In this document: piece after piece, positions 8,669 to 17,143 of the stretch
Numbering within the stretch: the first letter of the stretch is position 1
How the letters are laid out: every line of letters begins with the position of its first letter
NCBI GenBank assembly: GCA_045106555.1
Contig: JBGCET010000017.1
Location: forward strand, 1 to 64,000
Direction: 5' to 3'
DNA: 64,000 nt
Origin: JANQOZ01 sp045106555
GTDB lineage: Bacteria > Pseudomonadota > Gammaproteobacteria > Xanthomonadales > SZUA-38
The notes under the pieces: generated by a model
Told to the model about the DNA's origin: nothing
Database searches by the model: none
The model's input: only the letters and a program-made list of their open reading frames with translations
Program-made: the position numbers and the translations under genes

Positions 8669-9087
8669 GGCTCAATTTCCAGCGGGTCGGACATCAATCC
8701 CACCTTGGGCACTCCGGCTTTCTGCAGTGCCACCATGGCCTCGTACACCCGCCCGTAGGGCACTGATTTATCGCCGCCGATCAGCACCGACAAATCCGGG
8801 TTATTGCGCACAAAGGCTGACACTTTGGTCACCAGGGTTTCAAGGTCAATCAGCTCTACAGCCCCGTCCAGAGACAGGTAAAAATCCCCGTTGGCCATCA
8901 CATTAACCACCACCGGCTCGTCACTTTGCTGGTCCATGGGCGCGGCATCCGCCTCGGGCAGCTCAATTTCCACCCCCAACTGCAGAAGCGGTGCGGTAAT
9001 CATGAAAATGATGAGCAGCACTAGCATTACGTCGATATACGGCACGACGTTGATTTCGGCCATCTGCTTGCGCTTGCCGCGGGCCAT
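8665..9087 (-). CDS. tolR: Tol-Pal proton channel subunit TolR
   Basis: Inner-membrane ExbD/TolR family protein. One TM helix contains the essential aspartate in NVVPYIDVMLVLLIIFMIT, followed by a periplasmic domain to residue 140 (NGDFYLSLDG, VLIGGDKSVPYGRVYEAM). 140 residues, normal. The stop overlaps the tolA GTG by 4 bp. It is 36 bp downstream of tolQ. It forms the proton channel with TolQ. Confidence 0.96.
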   Translation of the reverse strand: MARGKRKQMAEINVVPYIDVMLVLLIIFMITAPLLQLGVEIELPEADAAPMDQQSDEPVVVNVMANGDFYLSLDGAVELIDLETLVTKVSAFVRNNPDLSVLIGGDKSVPYGRVYEAMVALQKAGVPKVGLMSDPLEIEP

Positions 9088-9123
9088 TAGTCGGTGGCCT
9101 GTCGGTGAATGTAGCCGCTTGGA

Positions 9124-9801
9124 TTAGTCATCCATGTCGGCCTGGCGATGCAAAATGGTGGAAAATTCTTCTTTAAAAGTGTCGTAACGCCCTTCCAGTC
9201 GCTCCACCTCGCTGGAATATTTGTTGTAGGCAACCACTGCCGGAATTGCCGCAAACAGGCCCATGGCGGTGGCAATCAACGCCTCTGAGATTCCTGGCGC
9301 CACCATCGCGATAGTGGCTTGATTGACGTTCGACAGGGCGTGGAACGAAATCATGATGCCCCACACGGTGCCAAACAGACCCACGTAAGGGCTGGTGCTG
9401 CCCACCGTGGCCAAGAAGCTCAGGTGGTTTTCCAGAAAATCCAGTTCGCGGCTAAGGGCCACACGCATGGCGCGCTCAGCGCCCTCCAGCATCCGATCAC
9501 CGGCGCCAGGTTTGCGTTGCCGGGTACGTGCAAACTCCCGGAAACCAGCCTCAAAAACCGACTCAAGCCCCGCAACTTTGTTGCGTTCTGCGCTGATCTC
9601 CCGAAAAAGCGCGGCCAAATCAACGCCAGACCAGAACCGCTCTTCAAAGTCATCAGCATCTTTTCGAGCACTGGCAATGACCTTACGCTTGCCAAATATG
9701 ATCCACCAAGAAGAAATGGAGGCCAGCAGCAGGATCGCCATGACGATTTGCACCGGCAAACTGGCGGACGCAATCAGCTGCAGCGGATTAAAATTATCCA
9801 T
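9124..9801 (-). CDS. tolQ: Tol-Pal proton channel subunit TolQ
   Basis: ExbB/TolQ family inner-membrane protein. The first TM helix is near residues 15-35 (LPVQIVMAILLLASISSWW). The conserved MotA/ExbB block TVGSTSPYVGLFGTVWGIM and the last TM pair with GISEALIATAMGLFAAIPAV carry the family's small/polar channel residues. 225 residues, usual length. First gene of tolQRAB-pal-cpoB; 126 bp separate it from ybgC, so a tol promoter may lie in that gap. Confidence 0.96.
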   Translation of the reverse strand: MDNFNPLQLIASASLPVQIVMAILLLASISSWWIIFGKRKVIASARKDADDFEERFWSGVDLAALFREISAERNKVAGLESVFEAGFREFARTRQRKPGAGDRMLEGAERAMRVALSRELDFLENHLSFLATVGSTSPYVGLFGTVWGIMISFHALSNVNQATIAMVAPGISEALIATAMGLFAAIPAVVAYNKYSSEVERLEGRYDTFKEEFSTILHRQADMDD

Positions 9802-9927
9802 GCTGGCTCATCCCTGGATGACCTGAAAGAGGAAAAAACGTCTCATGGTTGTTCATTATTCGGTGTTTCCTGACCATTTTGAGGCAAAAACAGGCGCAAA
9901 TTATGACAGGGTTAGTACCCGTTGAGT

Positions 9928-10350
9928 TCAAAGATTGCGCAGCAGCGGTGGGAATCGACAGGGGACCCAGCGTTTGGCATCCAAACAGGCGGCCTCGCCG
10001 GTACCTCGCACCAGCAACGTTTGGTCCGAGGTTCGCCAGACCTCCTGGTTGACGCTGAAACTGGCGCCGCGCCGGTTTGCCAAGCTCACCGTCACATCCA
10101 GTTCGTCGTCGAGTCGAGCGGGTGCCAGATAGTCGGCACGGATGGAACGCATCACCATCACCACGCCCTCTTGGGCTTCCAGTTCACTCTGCACGACGCC
10201 ACGCGCCCTGAGCCATTCGGTGCGCGCACGCTCCATAAACTTCAGGTAGTTGGCGTAATACACTACGCCGCCGGCGTCGGTATCCTCCCAGTACACTCGC
10301 ACTCGCCAGACAAAATCAGCCTCTGATGCGGCAGCATCGTTCTTAGTCAT
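9928..10350 (-). CDS. ybgC: Tol-Pal associated acyl-CoA thioesterase YbgC
   Basis: Hotdog-fold thioesterase hydrolysing acyl-CoA at the membrane face. The 4HBT motif YWEDTDAGGVVYYANYLKF carries the catalytic aspartate. 140 residues from the ATG at 10350, which lies 8 bp inside the ruvB 3' end. A further in-frame ATG upstream (10404) would add 18 residues that overlap ruvB and have no family counterpart. It sits in its usual place between ruvB and tolQ. Confidence 0.93.
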   Translation of the reverse strand: MTKNDAAASEADFVWRVRVYWEDTDAGGVVYYANYLKFMERARTEWLRARGVVQSELEAQEGVVMVMRSIRADYLAPARLDDELDVTVSLANRRGASFSVNQEVWRTSDQTLLVRGTGEAACLDAKRWVPCRFPPLLRNL

Positions 10351-11416
10351 CGCTGCTGCCAGCGCCTTTAGCGGGGCCCATCGGCGGATCGCTAAACAAA
10401 TCACCGCCGGTACCGGGTCTGGGCTTCAGGCCAAAATGGCGATAGCCCTTGCTGGTCACCATACGGCCTCGGGGCGTGCGCATGATAAAGCCCTGTTGAA
10501 TCAGGTACGGCTCCAGCACATCCTCTACGGTATCGCGCTCTTCGCTGATAGCCGCGGCGAGGGAATCCACCCCCACTGGACCACCATCGAAATGTTCAAT
10601 CATGGTTTTCAACAGGCGCCGGTCTTGCGCATCAAAGCCCGCCGCATCCACATCCAGCATGCCCATGGCGGCCTTAGCGATGGCGTCGTTGATAACGCCG
10701 TCACCCTTTACCTGGGCGAAGTCTCTAACCCGCCGCAGGAGCCGATTGGCAATTCGCGGCGTGCCACGGGAGCGTCGCGCCAACTCTTGGGCTCCACTGT
10801 GGTCACACTCGATATTCAGAATGCCAGCGGACCGTTCAACGATCTGGGTCAGTTCGTCGACGCTGTAAAATTCCAGCCGCTCCACGATGCCAAACCGGTC
10901 ACGAAGTGGCGAGGTAAGCAGGCCTGCTCGAGTGGTCGCGCCAACTAAGGTAAACGGCGGCAGATCAAGCTGAATGGAGCGTGCGGCTGGGCCCTCACCG
11001 ATCATCAAATCCAGCTTGTAGTCCTCCATGGCCGGATACAACACTTCTTCGACAACCGGCGACAGGCGGTGAATTTCATCGACAAACAGTACGTCGTGTT
11101 CCTGCAGATTGGTTAACTGGGCGGCCAGATCGCCAGCGCGCTCCAGCACCGGACCGGACGTAATCTTCAGCGCGGCGCCCAGTTCATTGGCAATCACGTG
11201 GGCCAAGGTGGTCTTGCCAAGGCCAGGCGGGCCATAAATCAGCGTATGATCCAGCGACTCTCCTCGACCTCTAGCGGCCTGGATAAAGATCTCCAGCTTT
11301 TCTTTCACCTGCTCCTGGCCCAGACACTCTTTTAGCGTCTGCGGCCTGAGACTGCGGTCGATGAGATCGTCATCACCTGCATCGCCATCACCAGGTCCAA
11401 CAATTCGATCATCCAT
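10343..11416 (-). CDS. ruvB: Holliday junction branch migration helicase RuvB
   Basis: AAA+ motor that drives branch migration with RuvA. Walker A is IYGPPGLGKTTLAHV, Walker B is LFVDEIHRLSPVVEE, sensor 1 is VGATTRAGLLTSPLRDRFG with the arginine finger, and the C-terminal winged helix has PYLIQQGFIMRTPRGRM. 357 residues, normal with a short extra acidic tail. The ATG at 11416 overlaps the ruvA stop by one base (TGATG), so coupled translation is likely. The 3' end overlaps ybgC by 8 bp. Confidence 0.97.
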   Translation of the reverse strand: MDDRIVGPGDGDAGDDDLIDRSLRPQTLKECLGQEQVKEKLEIFIQAARGRGESLDHTLIYGPPGLGKTTLAHVIANELGAALKITSGPVLERAGDLAAQLTNLQEHDVLFVDEIHRLSPVVEEVLYPAMEDYKLDLMIGEGPAARSIQLDLPPFTLVGATTRAGLLTSPLRDRFGIVERLEFYSVDELTQIVERSAGILNIECDHSGAQELARRSRGTPRIANRLLRRVRDFAQVKGDGVINDAIAKAAMGMLDVDAAGFDAQDRRLLKTMIEHFDGGPVGVDSLAAAISEERDTVEDVLEPYLIQQGFIMRTPRGRMVTSKGYRHFGLKPRPGTGGDLFSDPPMGPAKGAGSSDD

Positions 11417-12012
11417 CAGCTGCCCACCTGAGATTTCAGGGCCTGGCGAATAATGTCTTCAGCGCTCAGGCCCTCGCCGTCGACCTGCTGCACCATGCGC
11501 GATACCTCAGCGGGCTTGTAGCCAAGGTTGCGCAGTGCCGCCGTGGCTTCAGCGGCAGCATCGCCCGCCGAGACTGGCGCTCCGGGCACACCACCGGATG
11601 GGGCTATGCCCTCTGGCAAACGGTCACGCATCTCGATAATCAGTCGCTCGGCGGTTTTCTTACCAATACCGGGTAGGCGGGTCAGCGATACGGGGTCGTT
11701 GTTATTCACCATCCCAACAAATTCAGCAACGCTAACCCCTGACAAGATGGCCAGCGCGAGTTTTGCGCCAACGCCACTGACCTTGAGCAGATTGCGAAAC
11801 AGCTCGCGCTGAATTTCGTCGGCAAATCCGTACAGGGTGTGAGAGTCTTCCTTCACCATCAAATGGGTCAGTATCACCACCGGCTCACCGTCGTGGGGCA
11901 GGTCAAAAAACACGCTGGTTGGCGCTTCTATCTCATAACCGACGCCACCCACTTCCACCATTAGCAGCGGTGGGCGTTTATGAATCAGGGTACCTCTAAG
12001 TCTGCCTATCAT
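11416..12012 (-). CDS. ruvA: Holliday junction DNA-binding protein RuvA
   Basis: Tetrameric Holliday-junction clamp. The N-terminal OB fold begins MIGRLRGTLIHKRPP and contains VGGVGYEIEAP. The helix-hairpin-helix motif is in LTRLPGIGKKTAERLIIEM. A flexible linker (GGVPGAPVSAGDAAAE) leads to the C-terminal RuvB-binding three-helix domain (ALRNLGYKPAEVSRMV). 198 residues from the ATG at 12012. The frame is open for 44 codons upstream, but that stretch overlaps ruvC and MIGRL is the universal family start. It is 7 bp downstream of ruvC. Confidence 0.96.
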   Translation of the reverse strand: MIGRLRGTLIHKRPPLLMVEVGGVGYEIEAPTSVFFDLPHDGEPVVILTHLMVKEDSHTLYGFADEIQRELFRNLLKVSGVGAKLALAILSGVSVAEFVGMVNNNDPVSLTRLPGIGKKTAERLIIEMRDRLPEGIAPSGGVPGAPVSAGDAAAEATAALRNLGYKPAEVSRMVQQVDGEGLSAEDIIRQALKSQVGS

Positions 12013-12019
12013 GCTGGAA

Positions 12020-12595
12020 TTATCGCCTTGACTGTGCGGGTCTACGTCGTCGCCTGACTGCGGCCGCCGGGACCGTTGCAAGGCGATTTTGGGTCGCCCG
12101 ATGATGGGCGTGGCAAATGGCTGCAGCCAATGCGTCCGCCGCATCGGCCTGCAGTGGCGGCGTCAGTTTCAGCAGCATGGCTACCATGTGTTGAACCTGG
12201 GTTTTGTCGGCGCCGCCACCGCCCACCAGCGCTTGCTTGATACTGCGCGGCGAGTACTCCGCCAGTTCGCAGGTTCTGCCTGCCGCCACAATGGCCGCGC
12301 CGCGAGCCTGGCCAAGCTTAAGCGCTGAATCCGGATTACGCGACATGAACACTCGTTCTACCGCCACTTCCTGAGGCTGATGCTCAGCGACCGCCTCACT
12401 GACACCGTTGAATATGGCCTGCAGACGCGCATTGAAATCGCCGCCGCCAGTTTTTATCGGAAAATGAGCCACGTGACGCAACTGATTACCCTGGGCGTCA
12501 ATGATACCGATTCCGGTGATAACCGACCCCGGATCGACACCCAGGATTCTGACGGTACTGGGTGGCTGGGAGTCAGCTTTGGTGTCCTGTTTCAT
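12020..12595 (-). CDS. ruvC: Crossover junction endodeoxyribonuclease RuvC
   Basis: Resolvase that cleaves Holliday junctions. The RNase H-like fold begins with the first catalytic aspartate in RILGVDPGSVITGIG. The glutamate is in VAVERVFMSRNPDSALKLGQARGA (split across the strand and helix), and the last acidic pair is in ADAADALAAAICHAH. 191 residues, with an arginine-rich tail. It heads ruvC-ruvA-ruvB and lies 27 bp after yebC. Confidence 0.95.
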   Translation of the reverse strand: MKQDTKADSQPPSTVRILGVDPGSVITGIGIIDAQGNQLRHVAHFPIKTGGGDFNARLQAIFNGVSEAVAEHQPQEVAVERVFMSRNPDSALKLGQARGAAIVAAGRTCELAEYSPRSIKQALVGGGGADKTQVQHMVAMLLKLTPPLQADAADALAAAICHAHHRATQNRLATVPAAAVRRRRRPAQSRR

Positions 12596-12622
12596 GTGTC
12601 GTTAACGTTCAGCGCGTATCCA

Positions 12623-13357
12623 CTAGGCATAAGCCTCTTCGGGAATCTGGGCGTTGGAGTAAACGGCCTGGGTGTCGTCCAGATCTTCCAGCATGTCCAG
12701 CATACCCAACGCCGACTGACCGGCATCCAGGTCCAGTTCGACCCGGGTGTCGGGCTTCATGGTGACCTCTGCATCGTCAGGCTCCAGACCCGCATCTCTC
12801 AGCGCGTTGCGCACCGCTTCAAAATCATCGGGCTGAGTAATAACCTCCACCGCCCCATCTTCTTCCAGCACGTCCTCAGCACCCGCTTCCAGCGCCGCTT
12901 CCATAATGGCGTCTTCGTCGGCTCCAGGGCCATAGGTGATAACACCTAACTTATTGAACAGATAGCCCACCGACCCGTCGGTACCCAGACTGCCACCGTA
13001 TTTGGTAAACGCATGGCGCACCTCGGCTACGGTGCGGTTGCGATTATCGGTCAATGTATCGACCATCACCGCAACGCCGTTGGGGCCGTATCCCTCATAG
13101 CGGATCTCTTCATAAGTTACCCCTTCAAGATCGCCAGTGGCCTTTTTGATAGCGCGTTCCAGCGTATCTTTGGGCATATTGGCCGCATTGGCCTTATCAA
13201 TGGCCAGGCGCAGTCTGGGATTGGCATCCGGGTCTCCGCCGCCCGATTTGGCTGCCACCGTCACCTCTCGAATAACTCGGGTAAATACTTTTCCGCGCTT
13301 ACGATCCTGGGCTTTTTTGCGGTGTTGAATGTTGGCCCATTTGCTGTGTCCTGCCAT
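12623..13357 (-). CDS. yebC: YebC/PmpR family (TACO1-like) protein
   Basis: 244 residues with the invariant start MAGHSKWANIQHRKKAQDRK and the family blocks AIDKANAANMPKDTLERAI, YEGYGPNGVAVMVDTLTDN and GGSLGTDGSVGYLF. Members were annotated as DNA-binding regulators, and more recent work ties them to translation of proline-rich stretches on the ribosome; both are family knowledge. It precedes ruvC by 27 bp, its usual neighbour. The divergent oxygenase starts 161 bp away. Confidence 0.95.
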   Translation of the reverse strand: MAGHSKWANIQHRKKAQDRKRGKVFTRVIREVTVAAKSGGGDPDANPRLRLAIDKANAANMPKDTLERAIKKATGDLEGVTYEEIRYEGYGPNGVAVMVDTLTDNRNRTVAEVRHAFTKYGGSLGTDGSVGYLFNKLGVITYGPGADEDAIMEAALEAGAEDVLEEDGAVEVITQPDDFEAVRNALRDAGLEPDDAEVTMKPDTRVELDLDAGQSALGMLDMLEDLDDTQAVYSNAQIPEEAYA

Positions 13358-13414
13358 GAATCCTGACTCTGTTTGGCTGAAGCGCCCTATTTTATCATCG
13401 CAATGGCTTGGGGT

Positions 13415-13427
13415 TCAGGAATCCTGA
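13415..13427. promoter_or_regulatory. 13-bp palindrome in the yebC/oxygenase divergent gap
   Basis: TCAGGA-A-TCCTGA is a perfect 13-bp palindrome. Its right half, aatcctga, recurs at 13359-13366 next to the yebC start. Position between divergent genes suits an operator, but no regulator can be named. Confidence 0.3.
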
Positions 13428-13518
13428 GGATAGATCTGCAGTCAGTCTTGACCCACAGCCTACCTCGGGAGCCTAATACTGCTTTCCTAACGTCTATTCA
13501 GCTCCGGTTAACTCGAAA

Positions 13519-14613
13519 ATGAAAATACTGTCCCGCATGCGATCAGTGGCAATCAACGAGTTAATTGATCCCACGGTAACCAATAACGCGACCCAGCACG
13601 CCAGTGCGTTTGCCGCTGCCAAGCCTTTCCGTCACGTGGTGATCGATAATTTCTTTCAGACAAACTTCTGCAGCCGACTCGTTAAGGAGTTTCCCGCATT
13701 TGACGAAAAGCTGGCATTAAACGAGAACGGCGAAGTGGGCGCCAAAGCGGTTCATGAGCAGATTCGGAGCTTGGGTAGCGCCTTTGCTCAACTGGACACG
13801 CTAGTGACCCAAAAGGACTTCCGTCAGCTGATTGGCGACATTGCCGGGATTGACGGCCTTCAGTTTGACCCCCACTATTTTGGCGGCGGCACCCACGAAA
13901 ATCGCCACGGCCAGGACCTGGACCCCCACGTAGACTTTAACTATCACCCCCGCAACGGCCAGCACCGCCGATTAAACCTCATTGTCTACCTCAATCCCCA
14001 TTGGGAAGAAGACTGGGGTGGTTTGCTGGACCTGCACAGTGATCCAAGTCAGCCAATAGGGGTGGATCAAGTGACCCGAGTGCTGCCGGTGATGAATCGA
14101 TGTGTCATTTTCGAAACGACGGAGAATTCCTGGCACGGCTTTGAGCGCATCAATCTGCCCGAGGATCAACGTCACTTGTCACGCCGATCTTTTGCGCTGT
14201 ATTACTACTCCAAAGAGCGCCCGGCGCAACAAACGGCCAAACCCCACTCTACTGTGTATGTGGATCGACAACTCCCGGTGCGCTATTGCGCCGGTCTTGA
14301 GTTAACCGATGAGCACTTGCAGGAACTGGAAATACTCTTAAAGCGCAGAGATCACCATACCCAGAGGCTTTATCGAAACATCCAGGATCTGTCAGCTCAG
14401 CTGTCGTCCTCCAGCAGTTATGTCGACTACATCAAGAAGCACAGCCAGTTAGAAGCCCAGGGCGATATCAACGTCAACGTTCAGCGCCAGCTGCAACAGC
14501 TGGCCATGATGCGGATTGAGGTAGCGGCCATGCGCGCTTCGGGCTCCTGGCGTTTAACCCGGCCGTTTCGCGTGCTGAAGCGACGACTTCGACGATGGCT
14601 AAACGGCGACTGA
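13519..14613 (+). CDS. 2-oxoglutarate/Fe(II)-dependent oxygenase with C-terminal helical tail
   Basis: 364 residues. The prolyl-4-hydroxylase-type double-stranded beta helix covers ~35-245. The iron ligands are visible: H137 and D139 in DPHVDFNYHP and a distal histidine at 206 in ENSWHGFERI. The arginine expected to bind 2-oxoglutarate is in HLSRRSFALYYYS. Residues ~260-335 form a charged helical region, and the end reads RASGSWRLTRPFRVLKRRLR. I know that (S)WR.T.P.R motif from the tails of polysaccharide-related glycosyltransferases. The combination suggests hydroxylation of a cell-surface glycan or protein; this is inference. The 3' end overlaps the convergent dehydratase by 15 bp. Confidence 0.75.
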   Translation: MKILSRMRSVAINELIDPTVTNNATQHASAFAAAKPFRHVVIDNFFQTNFCSRLVKEFPAFDEKLALNENGEVGAKAVHEQIRSLGSAFAQLDTLVTQKDFRQLIGDIAGIDGLQFDPHYFGGGTHENRHGQDLDPHVDFNYHPRNGQHRRLNLIVYLNPHWEEDWGGLLDLHSDPSQPIGVDQVTRVLPVMNRCVIFETTENSWHGFERINLPEDQRHLSRRSFALYYYSKERPAQQTAKPHSTVYVDRQLPVRYCAGLELTDEHLQELEILLKRRDHHTQRLYRNIQDLSAQLSSSSSYVDYIKKHSQLEAQGDINVNVQRQLQQLAMMRIEVAAMRASGSWRLTRPFRVLKRRLRRWLNGD

Positions 14614-15513
14614 GCGCCACTGCTCCAACATTTCTAAGGTAACACCAGCACCGCCACAGGCGATCACCAGCGGCGTTCGTGCGTCTATCAATCCATCGTA
14701 AACAGCGCTAACAACGGCGCCACAGGCCGGCTCCACCAGTCGCCGCTGGTCGTCGGCAAAGCGCCGACACCCCGCCAATGCCTGAGCATCGCTCACCAAC
14801 ACACTGTGAACCGGATGTTCCTGAGTCCATTGCCAGGCGCGATCGGCAACCTGTCGGGCCCCCATCGTAATGGCAATAGTGTCAATGGCATCCAGGGCAA
14901 CTGGCCCGCCCGCGTCCATGGCCGCTTTTAGCGAGGCCGCACCGTGTGTTTCAACGGCAAACACCGGAACGCCGGTCCACCCGGCACGCGCCATGCCTGT
15001 CAGAACACCACATAACAGGCCGCCCCCACCTACCGCCAAGACCACGGCGTCGGGCATAAGACCACTGGCCGCGCATTCATCAATCACGCTGCTATGACCT
15101 GCCCAGATTTCCGGGTGGTCAAACGGATGGGCATAAACACCACCCAACTCATTGCATAGCTGCCGGGCAACCCGATCGGATTCACTCCAATCGATGCCCG
15201 ATCGGCGCACCTGGGCTCCTAGTGATTTGAGCCGTTCAAGGGTTAGCTCTGGGGTGGTCTGAGGCACCACCACATGACACTTAAGAGCCAATTTTTTTGC
15301 CGCGTAGGCCACCGCCAGCCCGGCATTGCCCCCAGATGAGCCAACAATGGCAGCGGCGCCGGCGTCTTTTGCTTCCTGCACCAGTCGCGACATACCCCGA
15401 ATCTTAAAAGACCCGGTAGGCTGGTCACATTCCATCTTCAACCATACCTCGCCTGTTGTAGTTGGCTGGCATAACAGCGGTGTATTGACGTACATGGCGT
15501 CTCCAAGGGACAA
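14599..15513 (-). CDS. PLP-dependent serine/threonine dehydratase-like enzyme
   Basis: 304 residues, fold type II PLP family. The Schiff-base lysine is in PTGSFKIRGM, the substrate loop is SSGGNAGLA, and the phosphate-binding glycine loop is AVGGGGLLCGV. The C-terminal CGGAGVTLEML is like that of L-serine dehydratase and threonine deaminase. It lacks the regulatory domain of biosynthetic IlvA. Likely reaction: L-serine (or L-threonine) to 2-oxoacid plus ammonia, in the cytoplasm. A second ATG at 15495 gives MYVNTPLL, closer to the SDS-type start, so the start is uncertain by six residues. Divergent from the exported-protein gene at 15719. Confidence 0.82.
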   Translation of the reverse strand: MSLGDAMYVNTPLLCQPTTTGEVWLKMECDQPTGSFKIRGMSRLVQEAKDAGAAAIVGSSGGNAGLAVAYAAKKLALKCHVVVPQTTPELTLERLKSLGAQVRRSGIDWSESDRVARQLCNELGGVYAHPFDHPEIWAGHSSVIDECAASGLMPDAVVLAVGGGGLLCGVLTGMARAGWTGVPVFAVETHGAASLKAAMDAGGPVALDAIDTIAITMGARQVADRAWQWTQEHPVHSVLVSDAQALAGCRRFADDQRRLVEPACGAVVSAVYDGLIDARTPLVIACGGAGVTLEMLEQWRSVAV

Positions 15514-15718
15514 ATTCAGCTAACCTATACTGAACCAGGTGGGCCACCAAAAACCACCGGCCAATCACCAGTGGCGGAAGCCGAAGACTGCAGGTGCATC
15601 AATGAAATCGAGTGTCGCCAGTTTGTTTCTCAGTGATCCGTTCAACCCGCCATGGACCCCCTTGTTCAACAATTTGCTTAGGGGGACCCGGGGAGTCGCA
15701 CGTCTGCTTTCAGAACAC

Positions 15719-17143
15719 ATGGGTAAATTACGACCGATACGCTGTTTCGCCATCGCCGCTCTGATCACCTGCTCCAGTGCCGGCGCGGTTCGCCTGAGTC
15801 TTGATGACTCTGGGCAGGTACTGCTGTTCCCGTTGTTTTTAACCGGCGCAGGGTTTCAGACAATCTTCGAGATACGTAATCAATCGGACACCGGCAAAGC
15901 GCTGCGATTGGTAGTAAAAGACCCGGTAAACGCCCGTCCAACCCTATCACTCAATATCTATCTTGCGCCCGGTGATAGCTGGTCCAGCGCCCTTTTCAAT
16001 CCCGATGGCGAACAATCGATTCGCACAGCGTCCGCCGTTCTCGCCAGATCCCAAGACGTCAGCTGCACGTTTCCCGAGCGCGTTGACATACCGCAACAAG
16101 GCATAGCGCTGACCGACGATTTTTTCACTGAGGACTTATCCAACATCATCGTGTCCCTCTCCCGCCTGTCGCTGGGTTTTTTTGAGGTCTACGAGATGGG
16201 TAGTCTGGATCCAACACTGGCGGCAGACTGTGAAGAAATATCCCGCCGATGGCAACCCGACGGAATCTGGAATTTAACGCCAGATCAGGACATCCAGGCT
16301 CCCGGTGGGGGCTTGGAAGGTTACGCGGTGCTGGTCGACGTGGACCGCGGGCGAGCTCATCAGTACGAAGCCCTGGCGTTGGAAGATTTCCGAAGCATGC
16401 CGCTTCACACCGACCCATTGACCAGTCGCCAACCCAGCCTGATGGATGTCAGCCCCGCCGAGAGCCGGGTCCTTGAGACGGTAAGGTTTGGCAATCGCAC
16501 TTTGCAGGTTGAACGCGTCTCCAGCTGGAGCCAGACTCCGATTCACGCGGTGGACGCGCTTCTAATGGCGACTGAGGCGCGAACCGATTACTCCGTTTCA
16601 GCAGACTTGAGGGCGACCGTATTCACCACGCTGAATTTCCCGACCCGGGCCTACCACGTGGATGCTGGGGGATTTTACCTGGCCCAGGGTCAAAGCCGTG
16701 TCCTGGCGCCGTTCCGAACCTCTCTGCCGCTGGCGGCCGAGGAAAACCTGACTAGCAACGTTATTGGGGTGACCTCGGTCGATCGCGAAGGCCGAAATTT
16801 TGAGCTGCAGCCATTTGCCGGTCGCACCAACTGTGATTTGGCTAACGGCGCTGTAACCACGGTGTCCATGAGCAACACCATTAACTTCAGCCAGCCGTGC
16901 GACTACATTGAAAGCGAGTTTCGAGTGCCGGACAACGCCGCCGAAGGCGAAGTGCGATATCAGTTAAGCGGCGAGATAATCTCCGACGAAGGACACGTGT
17001 TTTCTGGCCTTCCGATTGCCGGTTTTGTCATTCAAAGTCTGCGCAACGAGCGTGTCGAAATTGCGCCCGGGGTTCGCGGCATTGCCGACTATGGCTGGGC
17101 AAGGGCGCTGAAAATTGAGCGGCAGGTTTCCGACCCACCATGA
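15719..17143 (+). CDS. Exported protein of unknown function, paralogue A of the signalling cassette
   Basis: Taken from the ATG at 15719 (474 residues) because it starts a clear signal peptide (MGKLRPIRCFAIAALITCSSAGA). The frame is open back to 15539, but those 60 residues are not signal-like. The mature protein begins RLSLDDSGQVLLFPLF and continues with FEIRNQSDTGKALRLVVKD and LNIYLAPGDSWSSALF. Paralogue B at 21823 aligns along its length: QVLIFPAF, IRNNTNQGKALRVLTKD, VNVYLKPGDSWNARLV, APGGGL/QPGGGL and GLPIAG/GLPAIG. I recall such uncharacterised exported proteins in many proteobacteria but know of no function. The stop overlaps the TonB-like gene by 4 bp. Conserved cysteines (DVSCTF, TNCDLA, QPCDYI) suggest a periplasmic or surface fold. 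Confidence 0.8.
   Translation: MGKLRPIRCFAIAALITCSSAGAVRLSLDDSGQVLLFPLFLTGAGFQTIFEIRNQSDTGKALRLVVKDPVNARPTLSLNIYLAPGDSWSSALFNPDGEQSIRTASAVLARSQDVSCTFPERVDIPQQGIALTDDFFTEDLSNIIVSLSRLSLGFFEVYEMGSLDPTLAADCEEISRRWQPDGIWNLTPDQDIQAPGGGLEGYAVLVDVDRGRAHQYEALALEDFRSMPLHTDPLTSRQPSLMDVSPAESRVLETVRFGNRTLQVERVSSWSQTPIHAVDALLMATEARTDYSVSADLRATVFTTLNFPTRAYHVDAGGFYLAQGQSRVLAPFRTSLPLAAEENLTSNVIGVTSVDREGRNFELQPFAGRTNCDLANGAVTTVSMSNTINFSQPCDYIESEFRVPDNAAEGEVRYQLSGEIISDEGHVFSGLPIAGFVIQSLRNERVEIAPGVRGIADYGWARALKIERQVSDPP

Noticed and set aside
8151..8758. Several long plus-strand open frames opposite tolA
   Set aside because: They are antisense to the biased codons of the TolA coiled-coil domain (Arg/Ala/Ser-rich translations) and have no protein-family character.
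14599..14613. Convergent 15-bp overlap of oxygenase and dehydratase genes as a possible antisense control site
   Set aside because: Short tail-to-tail overlaps like this, and the one at 57340-57354, are common in compact genomes; nothing else supports a regulatory role.
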